A DNA stretch of 64,000 nt from an uncultured Clostridia bacterium (GCA_944382875.1 CALWNQ010000002.1:124001-188000); one strand, 5' to 3'; positions 43,089-52,760 are shown, numbered from the stretch's first letter. Notes: generated by a model from the letters alone, not told the origin. Numbers and translations are program-made.

Positions 43089-43799
43089 TCATTCGGGCTT
43101 TTTGCCCAGCTTTTTATTGAGTTCCCGTTCCGCCTGCGGCAGCCGGAGATATTCCGGCATCAGTTCAGCAGGTGAAAGGGGGGATTCCGTTTTTAGCTGC
43201 TCAATTGCAGCAAAAGCAACGCTCGATGCGCGCTGGAACCGCAGCAGAGGCGGCGCTAAGCAAAGGTTTCCGCATTTCCCGGATAACTCCCGGAAGCAAA
43301 GTTGTGCCCCGTCTCCGGTCAGCATCACCTTCCCTTCCAAATGGGACAGAATTTTCTCCAGCTCGTCCAACGAGATGGCTTCATCCTTACGCAAGCGGCG
43401 AACTCCCTCCGAATCGCTCCGGAATAGAGCGGTATATACCTGACGGCAGCGAGCATCCATAACAGCGCAGATTGTTGCATCCAACCCCTGGAAGTTCCAG
43501 GCAAGTCCCTCTAAGGTAGAAACGCCCACACAGGGCAATCTCCAACCCTGCGCCAGACCTTTGGCGGCACCGATCCCGATCCGGATCCCGGTAAAGGAGC
43601 CGGGACCGCGGCTGACCGCAATTGCATCGAGAGATTCAGCCGAAATTTTTGCAGTTTTGAGCAAAAAATCCACCATCGGCATTAGCGTTTCCGAATGAGT
43701 GAGTCCAACATTCAGCACAGATTCCGCAAGGATTTCTTCTTCCTCCACAACAGCGGCAGAAGCAGCTTTTGCAGAAGTTTCCAATGCAAGTATTTTCAA
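43089..43799 (-). CDS. tsaB: tRNA threonylcarbamoyladenosine biosynthesis protein TsaB
   Basis: A 236-residue ASKHA-fold protein starting LKILALETSAKAASAAV with the family segment AVSRGPGSFTGIRIG (about residues 67-81). It partners TsaD and TsaE in t6A37 formation. TTG 43799 is the start: GGAGGA at the end of tsaE precedes it, and the two genes overlap by four bases. Confidence 0.93.
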   Translation of the reverse strand: MKILALETSAKAASAAVVEEEEILAESVLNVGLTHSETLMPMVDFLLKTAKISAESLDAIAVSRGPGSFTGIRIGIGAAKGLAQGWRLPCVGVSTLEGLAWNFQGLDATICAVMDARCRQVYTALFRSDSEGVRRLRKDEAISLDELEKILSHLEGKVMLTGDGAQLCFRELSGKCGNLCLAPPLLRFQRASSVAFAAIEQLKTESPLSPAELMPEYLRLPQAERELNKKLGKKPE

Positions 43800-44218
43800 A
43801 ACGCTCCTCCTTCCACCAGGATGGTACGGGTTTCCGGCCCATCCTGCCGGATTGTGACATAAACAGTATCTTCCGGAAGTGCCGCTTCGATATTTTCGCT
43901 CCATTCGATTGCCAGAATTCCACCGTTTTCCAGATAATCGAAAAAACCGGTAGAATAAAGGTCGTCCATCGTGCTGATGCGATACATATCAAAATGATAC
44001 AACGGCGGATTCGACTCATACTCATGAACCAGAGCAAAAGTAGGACTCGATACCTCCGATTCCGAACCAAGGCCGCGGGCAAGTCCGCGCGTAAAGGTTG
44101 TTTTTCCGGCGCCCAGTCCCCCACGGAACGCAAGCACTGTCCCGCGCGGAAGTTTTTGGGCCAGTTCTGCTGCAAATGCCTCAGTTTCCGCCGGCGAATG
44201 AGAAGTATAACATAGCAT
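43796..44218 (-). CDS. tsaE: tRNA threonylcarbamoyladenosine biosynthesis ATPase TsaE
   Basis: A 140-residue P-loop ATPase: Walker A GGLGAGKTT at about residues 33-41 and SPTFALVHEY near 68. ATG 44218 with GAAAGGA upstream. First gene of tsaE-tsaB-rpiB-upp. Confidence 0.94.
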   Translation of the reverse strand: MLCYTSHSPAETEAFAAELAQKLPRGTVLAFRGGLGAGKTTFTRGLARGLGSESEVSSPTFALVHEYESNPPLYHFDMYRISTMDDLYSTGFFDYLENGGILAIEWSENIEAALPEDTVYVTIRQDGPETRTILVEGGAF

Positions 44219-44265
44219 GTTGGCAGGAATCCTTTCTTTTCGCCAAACGGCGTACATCTTTTTTT

Positions 44266-44294
44266 ATTATACAATAGGCGGACACTTTTTGCAA
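44266..44294 (-). promoter_or_regulatory. sigma-A promoter of tsaE
   Basis: Minus strand TTGCAA (44294-44289), 17-bp spacer, TATAAT (44271-44266). Divergent from the cysK-like promoter. Confidence 0.75.
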
Positions 44295-44309
44295 CCTTTT
44301 TCTGAGAGG

Positions 44310-44338
44310 TTGACACTGCTTTTAAAAAATAGTATGAT
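44310..44338 (+). promoter_or_regulatory. sigma-A promoter of the cysK-like operon
   Basis: TTGACA (44310-44315), 17-bp spacer, TATGAT (44333-44338). The leader is short (~45 bases), and no T-box or SAM riboswitch fits in it. Confidence 0.85.
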
Positions 44339-44387
44339 GAAAGAAAAAACGTCCAATTAAACAAACTCGCCAAAGGAGTGTTATGAG

Positions 44388-45329
44388 ATGTCTGTTTACC
44401 ATTCTCTTTCGGAGCTAATCGGCAACACGCCGCTGCTCTCCCTTGATCGTTACTGCAAAGAAACCGGAATCTCCGCCGAAATCTTAGCCAAACTCGAATA
44501 CTTTAATCCGCTTGGTTCTGCCAAAGACCGGGTGGGTGAAGCAATGATCGATGCCGCAGAGCAATCGGGTGCATTAAAGCCGGGCGGCGTCATCATTGAG
44601 CCAACCAGCGGAAACACCGGCGTGGGGCTTGCGTTTGTGGGAGCATCCCGCGGCTACCGCGTCATCCTCACCATGCCCGAAACCATGAGCATCGAACGCA
44701 GGAAATTGCTCGCTGCACTCGGCGCCGAGCTGGTTCTCACCAAAGGCTCTGAAGGCATGAGCGGCGCCATCCGCAAAGCGGAGGAATTGCAGGCTCAAAT
44801 TCCCGGCGCCATCATCCCGCAGCAGTTTGAAAATCCTGCCAACCCCGCCATTCACGAAAAAACAACCGGCCCTGAAATCCTGCGCGACACCGAGGGAAAA
44901 GTAGACCTCTTTGTCGCAGGCGTCGGAACAGGCGGAACATTGACCGGTGTTGGAAAGGTTCTTCGCAAAAACTGCCCGGATGTCAAAATTGTCGCGGTGG
45001 AACCGGTCAAATCCCCTGTTCTTTCGGGCGGAAAAGCCGGACCTCACGGACTGATGGGGATTGGAGCCGGATTTGTGCCGAAAATCCTGGATACCACACT
45101 GATTGACGAGGTTTTCCCAGTCGCGGAAGAGGATGCCTATCATACTGCCCGCCTTGTCGCCAAACTGGAGGGCCTGCTAGTTGGAATCAGCGGCGGTGCT
45201 GCCCTGTTTGCAGCAAGCGAACTGGCCCGCCGTCCGGAAAATGTGGGAAAACGGATTGTTGTCATGCTGCCGGACAGTGGCGAACGGTACCTTTCCACCC
45301 CGCTGTTCAGTGAGGACGAAAAAGAATGA
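44388..45329 (+). CDS. cysK: cysteine synthase (O-acetylserine sulfhydrylase) family
   Basis: A 313-residue PLP enzyme. The PLP Lys is in [11 protein letters not shown] (about residue 45), the phosphate loop [11 protein letters not shown] near 178, and the Asn/Ser motif [10 protein letters not shown] near 67. Most similar in outline to CysK. Length is normal. It overlaps the next gene by four bases (ATGA), making an unusual operon with a 2-hydroxyacid dehydrogenase and an acetyltransferase. Confidence 0.9.
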   Translation: MSVYHSLSELIGNTPLLSLDRYCKETGISAEILAKLEYFNPLGSAKDRVGEAMIDAAEQSGALKPGGVIIEPTSGNTGVGLAFVGASRGYRVILTMPETMSIERRKLLAALGAELVLTKGSEGMSGAIRKAEELQAQIPGAIIPQQFENPANPAIHEKTTGPEILRDTEGKVDLFVAGVGTGGTLTGVGKVLRKNCPDVKIVAVEPVKSPVLSGGKAGPHGLMGIGAGFVPKILDTTLIDEVFPVAEEDAYHTARLVAKLEGLLVGISGGAALFAASELARRPENVGKRIVVMLPDSGERYLSTPLFSEDEKE

Positions 45330-46285
45330 AAAAACCTGTTGTTTCGGTCATTTTCCCTTTGAAAGAGCATCATGTCCGCATATTGCGTGAAGCTGCAACC
45401 GAAGCAGAATTTCGCCTGGAACCACTCTCCCAAATGTCCGATCCGGAGCTTGCGGAAATCACCTGCCTTTGCGGAAACCCGCCGGCATCTCTTTTGCCAA
45501 AGCTCACCGGACTGAAGCTTTTGCAGCTCAACAGCGCCGGAGTCAGCAGCTGTTATCTGGCTCCCGGCGCTCTGCCGGAAGGCGCAGAGCTCTGCAACGC
45601 TTCGGGTGCATACGGCCCTGGAATCGCGGAGCATATGCTGGGGATGCTGCTTGCCCTGACCAAAAAGCTTCACCTCTATCGGGACAGCCAGCGCCTTGCC
45701 GACTGGACAGATCACGGCGAGGTGGTTTCGATTCAAGGCTCCCGGACACTGGTTGTCGGACTGGGAGACATTGGTTCCGAATTTGGAAAACGGATGGCAA
45801 TGCTGGGAAGCTGTGTTACCGGGATCCGCCGGACAGATGCGCCCAAGCCGGAGTGGCTAGACAGCCAATACACCCTTGCCGACCTGGACCGGCTGCTGCC
45901 GGAAGCGGATTTTGTCTTTTTTGCGCTGCCCGAAACTCCGGCGACAATAGGCTTGATGAACCGGGAGCGGATCGGGAGAATGAAAAAGGGCGCGTTCCTG
46001 CTCAATGCAGGGCGCGGCACCGTTCTGGACACCGAAGCTCTTTGCGACGCGGTGGAAAGCGGTTCTCTTGGCGGAGCGGGACTGGATGTGACCGATCCGG
46101 AGCCACTGCCCTCCGATCACCGGATGTGGCAGCTCCCCAACATCCTGCTCACACCCCATGTTTCGGGCGGATTCCATCTTCCGGAAACCCATGACCGCAT
46201 TGTTCAGATCTGTGCACAAAATTTGCGGGCTTGTCTGAATGGTCAGCTGCTTTGCCACATTGTTAACCGAAAGGAAGGATATTGA
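45326..46285 (+). CDS. D-isomer specific 2-hydroxyacid dehydrogenase
   Basis: A 319-residue NAD-dependent dehydrogenase. NAD loop [15 protein letters not shown] (about residues 138-152), catalytic Arg in [15 protein letters not shown], Glu in [12 protein letters not shown], and His in [10 protein letters not shown]. The substrate is not determined; 3-phosphoglycerate is conceivable given the cysK-like gene beside it. The stop overlaps the next start. Confidence 0.87.
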   Translation: MKKPVVSVIFPLKEHHVRILREAATEAEFRLEPLSQMSDPELAEITCLCGNPPASLLPKLTGLKLLQLNSAGVSSCYLAPGALPEGAELCNASGAYGPGIAEHMLGMLLALTKKLHLYRDSQRLADWTDHGEVVSIQGSRTLVVGLGDIGSEFGKRMAMLGSCVTGIRRTDAPKPEWLDSQYTLADLDRLLPEADFVFFALPETPATIGLMNRERIGRMKKGAFLLNAGRGTVLDTEALCDAVESGSLGGAGLDVTDPEPLPSDHRMWQLPNILLTPHVSGGFHLPETHDRIVQICAQNLRACLNGQLLCHIVNRKEGY

Positions 46286-46863
46286 TGACAGAAAAGAAAA
46301 AAATGCTTTCCGGCCGGCTTTACAACGCGGCGGAAGCGGAACTTTGCAAAGAACGGGCGGAAGCAAAAGATAAAACCTTCCGTTATAACCAGCTCCACCC
46401 TAATGACCAGGAAAATCGGAACGCGCTGCTCAAGGAGCTCTTTGGCAAAACCGGCAAACACCTTTGGGTGGAAGCGCCGTTCCAGTGCGATTACGGCAAA
46501 TACATCACAGTTGGGGAAAATTTCTATGCCAACCACAACTGCGTCATGCTGGACGGCGGCGGCATCACCATCGGGGACAACGTCCTGCTCGCGCCGAATG
46601 TCGGGATTTACACAGCTGGACATCCGCTCGATGTGGAGCGGCGGAACGCCGGATTGGAATACGCCCTCCCGATTGTCATCGGCAATAACGTCTGGATCGG
46701 CGCCGGCGTTTCCGTCCTTCCCGGCGTGACCATCGGAGACAACACCGTCATCGGAGCCGGAAGCGTGGTCACCAAGGATCTCCCCGCCAACGTGCTGGCG
46801 GCCGGCAATCCCTGCCGAGTTCTCCGCGAAATCACCGAAGAGGACAAGAAAAAATTTGCATAA
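46285..46863 (+). CDS. hexapeptide-repeat sugar O-acetyltransferase (maltose/galactoside acetyltransferase type)
   Basis: A 192-residue left-handed beta-helix acetyltransferase of the LacA/Maa type: MLSGRLYNAAEAELCKERAE start, catalytic His in IYTAGHPLDVERR, and hexapeptide repeats IGAGVSVLPGVTIGDNTVIGAG. AAGGAAGGA precedes ATG 46285. In most bacteria this family acetylates sugars. Being in an operon with a cysK-like gene raises the possibility of another acceptor such as serine, which is inference only. Confidence 0.87.
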   Translation: MTEKKKMLSGRLYNAAEAELCKERAEAKDKTFRYNQLHPNDQENRNALLKELFGKTGKHLWVEAPFQCDYGKYITVGENFYANHNCVMLDGGGITIGDNVLLAPNVGIYTAGHPLDVERRNAGLEYALPIVIGNNVWIGAGVSVLPGVTIGDNTVIGAGSVVTKDLPANVLAAGNPCRVLREITEEDKKKFA

Positions 46864-46867
46864 CAAA

Positions 46868-46902
46868 AACCCGGGTACTGCATCGGTTGCAATACCCGGG
46901 TT
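46868..46902. terminator. bidirectional terminator
   Basis: Perfect 10-bp arms AACCCGGGTA (46868-46877) and TACCCGGGTT (46893-46902) between convergent genes, with A/T runs on both sides. Confidence 0.85.
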
Positions 46903-46904
46903 CA

Positions 46905-47873
46905 TTATTTTTCAATCTGCGGCGTGTTGACCACATTCTGCGGCGTCCCATTCAGGAAACAGAACAGATTTTCCGCCGAAATATCCAGCAGACGTTTCCT
47001 TGTTTCCTGCGGCGACCAGGAAACGTGCGGCGTTGCCACACAGCGGGGATGTCTGACCAGCGGATGATCAGCACCGGCCGGTTCTTTCGCGTAAACATCC
47101 AACCCGACAGCCGACAGCGTTCCGTTTTCGAGCGCTTCGGCTACCGCCGTTTCATCGAGCACTGCCCCTCTCGCCGTGTTAAGGAGAATGGCGCCGCGTT
47201 TCATCCCTGCCAGAAAGCTGCGGCCAACCAAACCTCTGGTTTCATCGGTAAGCGGACAGTGAACCGAAAGAACATCCGATTCCCGCCGGAGCGTATCCAG
47301 ATCGACAAACCGCGCGACCCCATCTGCTGCTTCCGGATGGCGGCGGTAAGCAAGAACCTGCATTCCCATTGCGGCGCAGATGGCGGCAAACCGTTTCCCA
47401 ATATCCCCATAACCGAGGATACCCACTGTTTTCCCATACAGTTCGGCTGTGGAAATTGCTGTTACAGCAGGATCAGCTGCCTGCTTCCAGCCGCCCGCTT
47501 TCATCAGCCGGTCGAACACACCGGTTTTGTTGACAATTTCCAGCAGCAGTGCCACTGTATTCTGGGCAACAGCAAAGGTGGAATATTCCGGTACATTGCA
47601 GACGGTAATCCCCAGCCGGTTTGCAGCCGCCAGGTCGATGACATTATAACCGGTACCAAACACGCCGATAAACCGAAGCTTCGGACACTGTTCCAGCACA
47701 TTTTTCCCCAGCATCACCCGGTTGACAAAAACTGCTTCCGCCTGTTTAGCCCGTTTGAGGACAAGCTCCGGCGGCGTCTGGTCATACCATTCCAGATCCG
47801 GAAAAACCTCCGCCGGTTTCCAGGGCATCCGCTCGTGATTGACCAGATACCCATCCAACACCACAATTTTCAT
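46905..47873 (-). CDS. D-2-hydroxyacid dehydrogenase (glycerate dehydrogenase-like)
   Basis: A 322-residue NAD-dependent dehydrogenase: GILGYGDIGKRFAAI dinucleotide loop (about residue 150), Arg in LLNTARGAVLDETAV, Glu in DVYAKEPAGADHP, and His in VATPHVSWSP. The pattern with VDLD and TPHVSWSP resembles D-glycerate/hydroxypyruvate dehydrogenases. It follows a Gfo/Idh/MocA oxidoreductase by 15 bases. Confidence 0.87.
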   Translation of the reverse strand: MKIVVLDGYLVNHERMPWKPAEVFPDLEWYDQTPPELVLKRAKQAEAVFVNRVMLGKNVLEQCPKLRFIGVFGTGYNVIDLAAANRLGITVCNVPEYSTFAVAQNTVALLLEIVNKTGVFDRLMKAGGWKQAADPAVTAISTAELYGKTVGILGYGDIGKRFAAICAAMGMQVLAYRRHPEAADGVARFVDLDTLRRESDVLSVHCPLTDETRGLVGRSFLAGMKRGAILLNTARGAVLDETAVAEALENGTLSAVGLDVYAKEPAGADHPLVRHPRCVATPHVSWSPQETRKRLLDISAENLFCFLNGTPQNVVNTPQIEK

Positions 47874-47888
47874 TATTTCCTCCCAAAA

Positions 47889-48836
47889 TCAGTCCGAAAG
47901 CGCCTGGTCAAACACACCGGCGCAGAAAAGAGTGTCCTCCCACGGCACAACTGGGCTTTGGAGCAACCCTTCCTGCACACAGCGGACTGTTTCCTCCACT
48001 TCGTAGGTAAACCCGTTCGGATAATCTTCAATAAAATGCTCCACCAGAACACGGTTTCGGTTAAAAAGCTGCGCTTCCCGGCCGGTATTGGCATGCGGAA
48101 GCCAGATCCAGCCTTCTGACCCGCCGATGGTGATTCCCTCTGGGGTGCAGGTGAGCAGCCCGCTCTGCGCTGTTCCAATGCAGTTGGAAAACTGCATCTG
48201 CACCGAAGCCGCCCGGTCTACACCGGTGGGCGCACGGCTGACCATGGTCTGCACTACGGCGGGATTCTCCCCCAAAAGATAGGTCAGCAGCTCGATGGCA
48301 TATACACCCACATCCCAAAGCGAACCACCGGCCAGCTCCGGATTGAAAAGCCGGCTTTCCGGATCGTAATCAGCACGGAACGCCACCACCGAATGGGCAA
48401 GCTCCACCGTCCCGATCCGTCCTTCGCGGATCCATTCCCGCGCTTTCTCAATATGCGGCAGAAAACGCGACCACATGGCTTCCATAACAAAAACGCCTTG
48501 TTTTTCCGCTTCGGCAAAAATTTCCGCCGCCTCCTTCCGGGTGCGAACCAGAGGCTTCTCACAAAGAACCGGAATCTTTTTGGAAAGACAAAGCAGGATA
48601 TTTTCATAGTGAAAGTTGTGGGTTGTCGCAATATATACCGCATCCGGCCTACATTCATCCAGCATGGCGGCATAGTCCCCAAACGAAGCGGAAATCCCCA
48701 CTTCCGCCGCAAACGCTGTGGCACGTTCGGCGCTTTTGCTCGCTACCGCAGAAACTTCACATTCGGAGCAGCGACGCACTGCGTCGCAGAATTCATGCGC
48801 AATTTTTCCTGCACCGATAATCGCAAAACGAAACAT
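47889..48836 (-). CDS. Gfo/Idh/MocA family oxidoreductase
   Basis: A 315-residue NAD(P)-dependent sugar-type dehydrogenase. N-terminal Rossmann loop IIGAGKIAHEFCDAV, the conserved VLCEKPLVRTRKEA (Lys in EKP, about residue 94) and a C-terminal alpha/beta domain with GGSLWDVGVYAIELL. Substrate unknown. It is preceded by AGGAGGAAA overlapping the end of the kinase gene. Confidence 0.9.
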   Translation of the reverse strand: MFRFAIIGAGKIAHEFCDAVRRCSECEVSAVASKSAERATAFAAEVGISASFGDYAAMLDECRPDAVYIATTHNFHYENILLCLSKKIPVLCEKPLVRTRKEAAEIFAEAEKQGVFVMEAMWSRFLPHIEKAREWIREGRIGTVELAHSVVAFRADYDPESRLFNPELAGGSLWDVGVYAIELLTYLLGENPAVVQTMVSRAPTGVDRAASVQMQFSNCIGTAQSGLLTCTPEGITIGGSEGWIWLPHANTGREAQLFNRNRVLVEHFIEDYPNGFTYEVEETVRCVQEGLLQSPVVPWEDTLFCAGVFDQALSD

Positions 48837-48849
48837 ATCGTTTCCTCCT

Positions 48850-49386
48850 CTATGACAAATACGGCTCCAGTTCCAAAAGCAGCTCTTCCACCGGTTTTGT
48901 GCTGTTCAGACAAACCACAGGACAGCAAAGCTGCTTTTCCCAAAGCTTGTGGAGCTGCAAGCTGCGGATCTCCGTTCCGGCGGTATCGTAGCGGGAAGCC
49001 CAGTCCCAAAACGCCCGGTGCGTTTCTTCCAGATCCCCACCGGGAAGAATGCGGCTCCCGTAGCGGTTCTTTTCCCGTTCTTGCAGCCGCCGCATCCTGA
49101 GGTCATGCGGAAGCTCCAGCCGGACAGCCAGATCAAACAACGGGATGAGCGCGTCGCCCCAGCCATACAGCGAACCGCAGAGCACCGCCTTTTCATGCAC
49201 GGCAAAATCCCGCCGGATCAGCGAAAGCCGTTCCTCCTGGGGGCGCTTTTCCGAAAAGGGCAGATTGGTTGGCAGCCAGAAATAATCGTCGGTATCCATG
49301 AAAAAGTATCCGTACCGGGCAGAAATTGCCCGTCCCAATGTGGAAGTTCCGCTGCCGGAAGCCCCGAAAATGTGGATTCTCCGCAT
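48850..49386 (-). CDS. P-loop nucleotide kinase-like protein (adenylate kinase-related)
   Basis: A 178-residue protein with Walker A GASGSGTSTLG at residues 8-18 and a small-kinase layout: DTDDYFWLPT, lid-like RLQEREKNRYGSR. Members are annotated as adenylate kinase or shikimate-kinase-like ATPases and the substrate is unknown. It uses TAG as stop. It lies four bases after coaBC. Confidence 0.75.
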   Translation of the reverse strand: MRRIHIFGASGSGTSTLGRAISARYGYFFMDTDDYFWLPTNLPFSEKRPQEERLSLIRRDFAVHEKAVLCGSLYGWGDALIPLFDLAVRLELPHDLRMRRLQEREKNRYGSRILPGGDLEETHRAFWDWASRYDTAGTEIRSLQLHKLWEKQLCCPVVCLNSTKPVEELLLELEPYLS

Positions 49387-49390
49387 TTTA

Positions 49391-50587
49391 TTAACCTTTC
49401 ATCCGGCTGACAATCGTATCCAGCAGCCGGTGGGCCGCTTCCTCTTTGCTCATCAGCGGCAGTTCTTCCTCCGAATCGGCTGTAATCAGCGTCAGGACAT
49501 TGGTGTCCCCCGCAAAACCCGCCCCAGCCGTGCGCAGGCTGTTCGCGGCGATCAGATCCACCTTTTTCCGTGCCAGTTTGGCGCGGGAATTTTCTAAAAC
49601 ATGCTCGGTTTCCATCGAAAAGCCGCAGAGGAACTGCCCTTCCCGCCGGTGTTCACCAAGCCAGGAGAGGATGTCGGTTGTCCGTTTGAGCGGGATGGAA
49701 AGATCCCCCTCTTTTTTCTTTATTTTTTCGTCCGCCACCTGCACCGGTGTGTAGTCGGCAACCGCGGCGGCTTTGATGATGATGTCCTGTTCCGCTGCGC
49801 GGCAGGATACCGCCTCAAACATTTCGGCGGCGCTTTCGATATGCACCGTTTTGGCAAAGCGGAGATCCGGAAGGTCGGTCGGTCCTGTAACCAACGTCAC
49901 ATCCGCACCCCGGCGGGCTGCCGCCTTTGCAACGGCATACCCCATTTTCCCAGAGGAGCGGTTGGTTAGATACCGCACCGGGTCGAGCGATTCGCGGGTG
50001 GGGCCGGCAGTCACCAGCACCTTTTTCCCGAGCAGGTCTTTTTCACACTGGATTGCCTGTAAAATGTAGTCAAAAAGCTCCTCTGCCTCCGGCATTTTTC
50101 CTGCTCCGGTGTCTCCGCAGGCCAGATATCCCACCGCCGGTTTGATGACCGTAAACCCGTACTTTTCGAGAATCTTCATATTGTCCTGGGTAATCGGGTT
50201 TTCGTACATCCGGGTGTTCATAGCAGGCGCAACGATTTTCGGGCACTGACAGGCCAGCACCGTGGTTGTCAGCATATCGTCCGCCAGGCCATGTGCCATT
50301 TTCGCAATCACATTGGCGGTTGCCGGCGCAATCATCGCCACATCTGCTTTTTTGGCAAGCGAAACGTGCTGCACATGGAACTGGAAATTCCGGTCAAAAG
50401 TATCCACCACACATTTGTTGCCGGTCAGGCTTTCAAATGTAATCGGGGTGATAAAATTGGTGGCGTGTTCAGTCATCAGCACATAAACGTCGGCGTGCGC
50501 TTTTTTCAGCATACTGGCCAGATTGGCAATTTTATACGCCGCAATCCCGCCGGTAACCCCCAGCAGAACAGTTTTTCCTTTCAGCAA
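49391..50587 (-). CDS. coaBC: bifunctional phosphopantothenoylcysteine decarboxylase/phosphopantothenate-cysteine ligase
   Basis: A 398-residue two-domain CoaBC. The N-terminal flavoprotein decarboxylase has VTGGIAAYKIAN and APAMNTRMYENP; the C-terminal ligase begins KKVLVTAGPTRESLDPVRY and has SSGKMG. It makes 4'-phosphopantetheine for CoA. TTG 50587 is taken as start with AAGGAG upstream, overlapping the glycosidase stop by seven bases. Confidence 0.92.
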   Translation of the reverse strand: MLKGKTVLLGVTGGIAAYKIANLASMLKKAHADVYVLMTEHATNFITPITFESLTGNKCVVDTFDRNFQFHVQHVSLAKKADVAMIAPATANVIAKMAHGLADDMLTTTVLACQCPKIVAPAMNTRMYENPITQDNMKILEKYGFTVIKPAVGYLACGDTGAGKMPEAEELFDYILQAIQCEKDLLGKKVLVTAGPTRESLDPVRYLTNRSSGKMGYAVAKAAARRGADVTLVTGPTDLPDLRFAKTVHIESAAEMFEAVSCRAAEQDIIIKAAAVADYTPVQVADEKIKKKEGDLSIPLKRTTDILSWLGEHRREGQFLCGFSMETEHVLENSRAKLARKKVDLIAANSLRTAGAGFAGDTNVLTLITADSEEELPLMSKEEAAHRLLDTIVSRMKG

Positions 50588-51741
50588 ATGGATCCGCTCC
50601 TTCCCAGTTTTTCCCACACTTCGTATGGGATCTCATAAAACAGCTCTTTTGCGGCGCCATATACGTTGGTGGCACTCACCACATAGCTGTCCAGCTTGCG
50701 GTAGCTGCCGTTGATACATTCAAAAACGCCCTCTTTTGCAAAATATTCCGCTGCATCCAGAATCACCTTTGCGGCCAGTTCCGGGTCAAGATGCTTCACC
50801 GCCAGCGCATACCACCCGGCTGCAGTCGCCCAGTAAGCGCCGTTCTGATACTCCCCTTCCGCAACCGGAATCAGGCACTTTTCCCAGTATTCTCCTGGAG
50901 AAGTGTGTCGGAGCTGCCCGTTCTGCAAAAGCTCTCTCTGATTGCCAATCAGCCACCGTGCAATCGGATCGGTGTCGAGCGGAAAGCCGATCGCCGCAGC
51001 GTAACAGCTCCCCCAGACGTCAATCTGGCGGCAATCTCCGGTTGCCGCCAGCAGCATTCCCTCATCCGTGCGGAAAGTCAGATCAAGTGACGCCTCAATA
51101 GCGGATGCCCTTTCGGAAAACTCCTTCTGTTCTTGCGGAAACAGTAAAAACTTCTCAAAATTTTTGCTCAGCATCCGGCAAGCCCGCCAGTACAGCAGGG
51201 ATTCCATCATCAGTTTGCCGGTTTTGCAGATACAATCGGTAAAACCATACGGAGAATGCGGCTTTTCGGGCGGATTATACACCAGACCGTCCGCTGCAAT
51301 CGGGATTGCCGTCATGCCATGGATCAGCGCGGGACCATACCGCAGCAGGAATTTCCGTCCGTCATCCAAAGAAAGACGGTTTAGCAGGCAGTCGGCAAGA
51401 ATTACCGCAAACGGGCCGTTATCCAGATTCGGCTCACCGCAGGGCTGCTCCGGACTGCCGGCAGCATAAACCGCCACTCCCGCATGATCCACACGGTCCG
51501 GAATCCAGCCATCCGAACTCCTTGCATGTTCCAGCAAATAAACCAGTGCGTTCCGAATCTCATCCGTATTAAACAAATCCCCAGCATATTCCGTCATATA
51601 CGCAAAATCTCGTGTCCAAAGGGCAGCGTAATTCCCCATTCCATCCGGTGTAAAAAGGGTCACACCATTATCGGCTGCTACCGCACAGCGATGAATCAAC
51701 CGGCTAGACAAGTCCCGCAGCATATGCAGCACCTGGTTCAT
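50581..51741 (-). CDS. (alpha/alpha)6-barrel glycoside hydrolase-like protein
   Basis: A 386-residue soluble protein with the layout of six-hairpin glycosidases (GH15/GH63/GH100-like). Conserved-looking acidic and aromatic segments include YAALWTRDFAYMTEYAGDLF (about residues 36-55), DGWIPDRVDHAG, LDNGPFAVILADCLL and QNGAYWATAAGWYALAVKHL. No signal peptide, so it acts inside the cell. AAAGGA precedes ATG 51741. First gene of a minus-strand operon that continues with coaBC. Substrate unknown. Confidence 0.7.
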   Translation of the reverse strand: MNQVLHMLRDLSSRLIHRCAVAADNGVTLFTPDGMGNYAALWTRDFAYMTEYAGDLFNTDEIRNALVYLLEHARSSDGWIPDRVDHAGVAVYAAGSPEQPCGEPNLDNGPFAVILADCLLNRLSLDDGRKFLLRYGPALIHGMTAIPIAADGLVYNPPEKPHSPYGFTDCICKTGKLMMESLLYWRACRMLSKNFEKFLLFPQEQKEFSERASAIEASLDLTFRTDEGMLLAATGDCRQIDVWGSCYAAAIGFPLDTDPIARWLIGNQRELLQNGQLRHTSPGEYWEKCLIPVAEGEYQNGAYWATAAGWYALAVKHLDPELAAKVILDAAEYFAKEGVFECINGSYRKLDSYVVSATNVYGAAKELFYEIPYEVWEKLGRSGSIC

Positions 51742-51770
51742 ATTTTCCACATCCTTTCTGCTTATTCTGT

Positions 51771-51799
51771 ATTGTAACATATTTTTATGCGGGGAACAA
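51771..51799 (-). promoter_or_regulatory. promoter of the glycosidase-coaBC operon
   Basis: Minus strand TTGTTC (51799-51794), 17-bp spacer ending TGT, TACAAT (51776-51771), an extended -10. Confidence 0.65.
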
Positions 51800-51816
51800 G
51801 GGATTCCGAAAAACTT

Positions 51817-51845
51817 TTGCAAAATTGAAAAGAGTGTGGTATACT
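51817..51845 (+). promoter_or_regulatory. sigma-A promoter of the membrane protein gene
   Basis: TTGCAA (51817-51822), 17-bp spacer, TATACT (51840-51845); divergent from the preceding promoter. Confidence 0.75.
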
Positions 51846-51867
51846 GAGAACGAAGGGAGTCGATGTT

Positions 51868-52743
51868 ATGAAACAGCGCTTTTTTATGGCATTGCTCATC
51901 TGTCTGCTCCTTCCCATTTTACTGGCACAGCCAGTTTTTGCGGATATGGGGCCAAAACCAATGATAACGATCCGGGTGGAAAACCCGCCGGACGGAACCT
52001 ACTATCTCGATCTTCTGATTCAGGGGGAACCAGGGCACTATCCGAATATTCCGGAAGAGGAACTGGCACAGGCGGATCCCGAACTTTTGGCAGAGCTGCG
52101 TTCCTTGTCGGATGAAGGCTGGAATCCGGCACTGCTCGATGCTTCTTCCATTCCTTTGAGCGGTTCGCTAACCGGGAAGCCGGACGGAGATGAAATGGTA
52201 CATGTTTTCGGTTACGCTCCACCGCGTGAATTTCGTATAATCTTAGCCGCTGACGGCGGAAAAGCAGTGATTTCAGACGTGGTAGATGTCCGTGTATTCC
52301 GAACAACCATCCGTTTTGACGCTCAATCCGGGGAGGTTTTTCAGCGCCCATGGTGGCTGGCCTATCCGTTCCAGTATCTGAGCACCCTGATTCCGACGTT
52401 ACTAATTGAAGGAATTGTCTTTCTGCTGTTTGGGTTTTCGCTCAAAAAACACTGGAAGCTTTTCTTGCTGCTCAATGTAGCTACCCAGCTGCTGCTCTAC
52501 CTAATTATCTGGAGTATCAACGGCACTGTTGGCGCACCATTGATTCCTGTTTTCTCCTTATTGTATCAGATTCCCGCAGAATTGCTTATTTTTGCAATAG
52601 AAACGGTTATCTTTCTGAAATTTCTGCCGGAAAAGTCAAAACTACGCCGGTTTCTCTGCGCTGCGGCTTGCAACACTGCCAGCTTTGCAGCAGGAATCCT
52701 GCTTGCCGATCCTCTTTTCCGTTGGACAGCCGCAATTTTTTAA
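51868..52743 (+). CDS. membrane protein with signal peptide, unknown function
   Basis: A 291-residue protein. Signal peptide MKQRFFMALLICLLLPILLA with a likely cut after VFA (about residue 26), then a ~140-residue extracytoplasmic beta-rich domain starting DMGPKPMITIRVENPPDG, and four to five membrane helices from about residue 172 to the end. GGGAG precedes the ATG. I do not recognise a named family, though clostridial genomes carry similar proteins with the DMGPKPS-type start. Confidence 0.75.
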   Translation: MKQRFFMALLICLLLPILLAQPVFADMGPKPMITIRVENPPDGTYYLDLLIQGEPGHYPNIPEEELAQADPELLAELRSLSDEGWNPALLDASSIPLSGSLTGKPDGDEMVHVFGYAPPREFRIILAADGGKAVISDVVDVRVFRTTIRFDAQSGEVFQRPWWLAYPFQYLSTLIPTLLIEGIVFLLFGFSLKKHWKLFLLLNVATQLLLYLIIWSINGTVGAPLIPVFSLLYQIPAELLIFAIETVIFLKFLPEKSKLRRFLCAAACNTASFAAGILLADPLFRWTAAIF

Positions 52744-52760
52744 AGGAAGGAAAACCCTGC

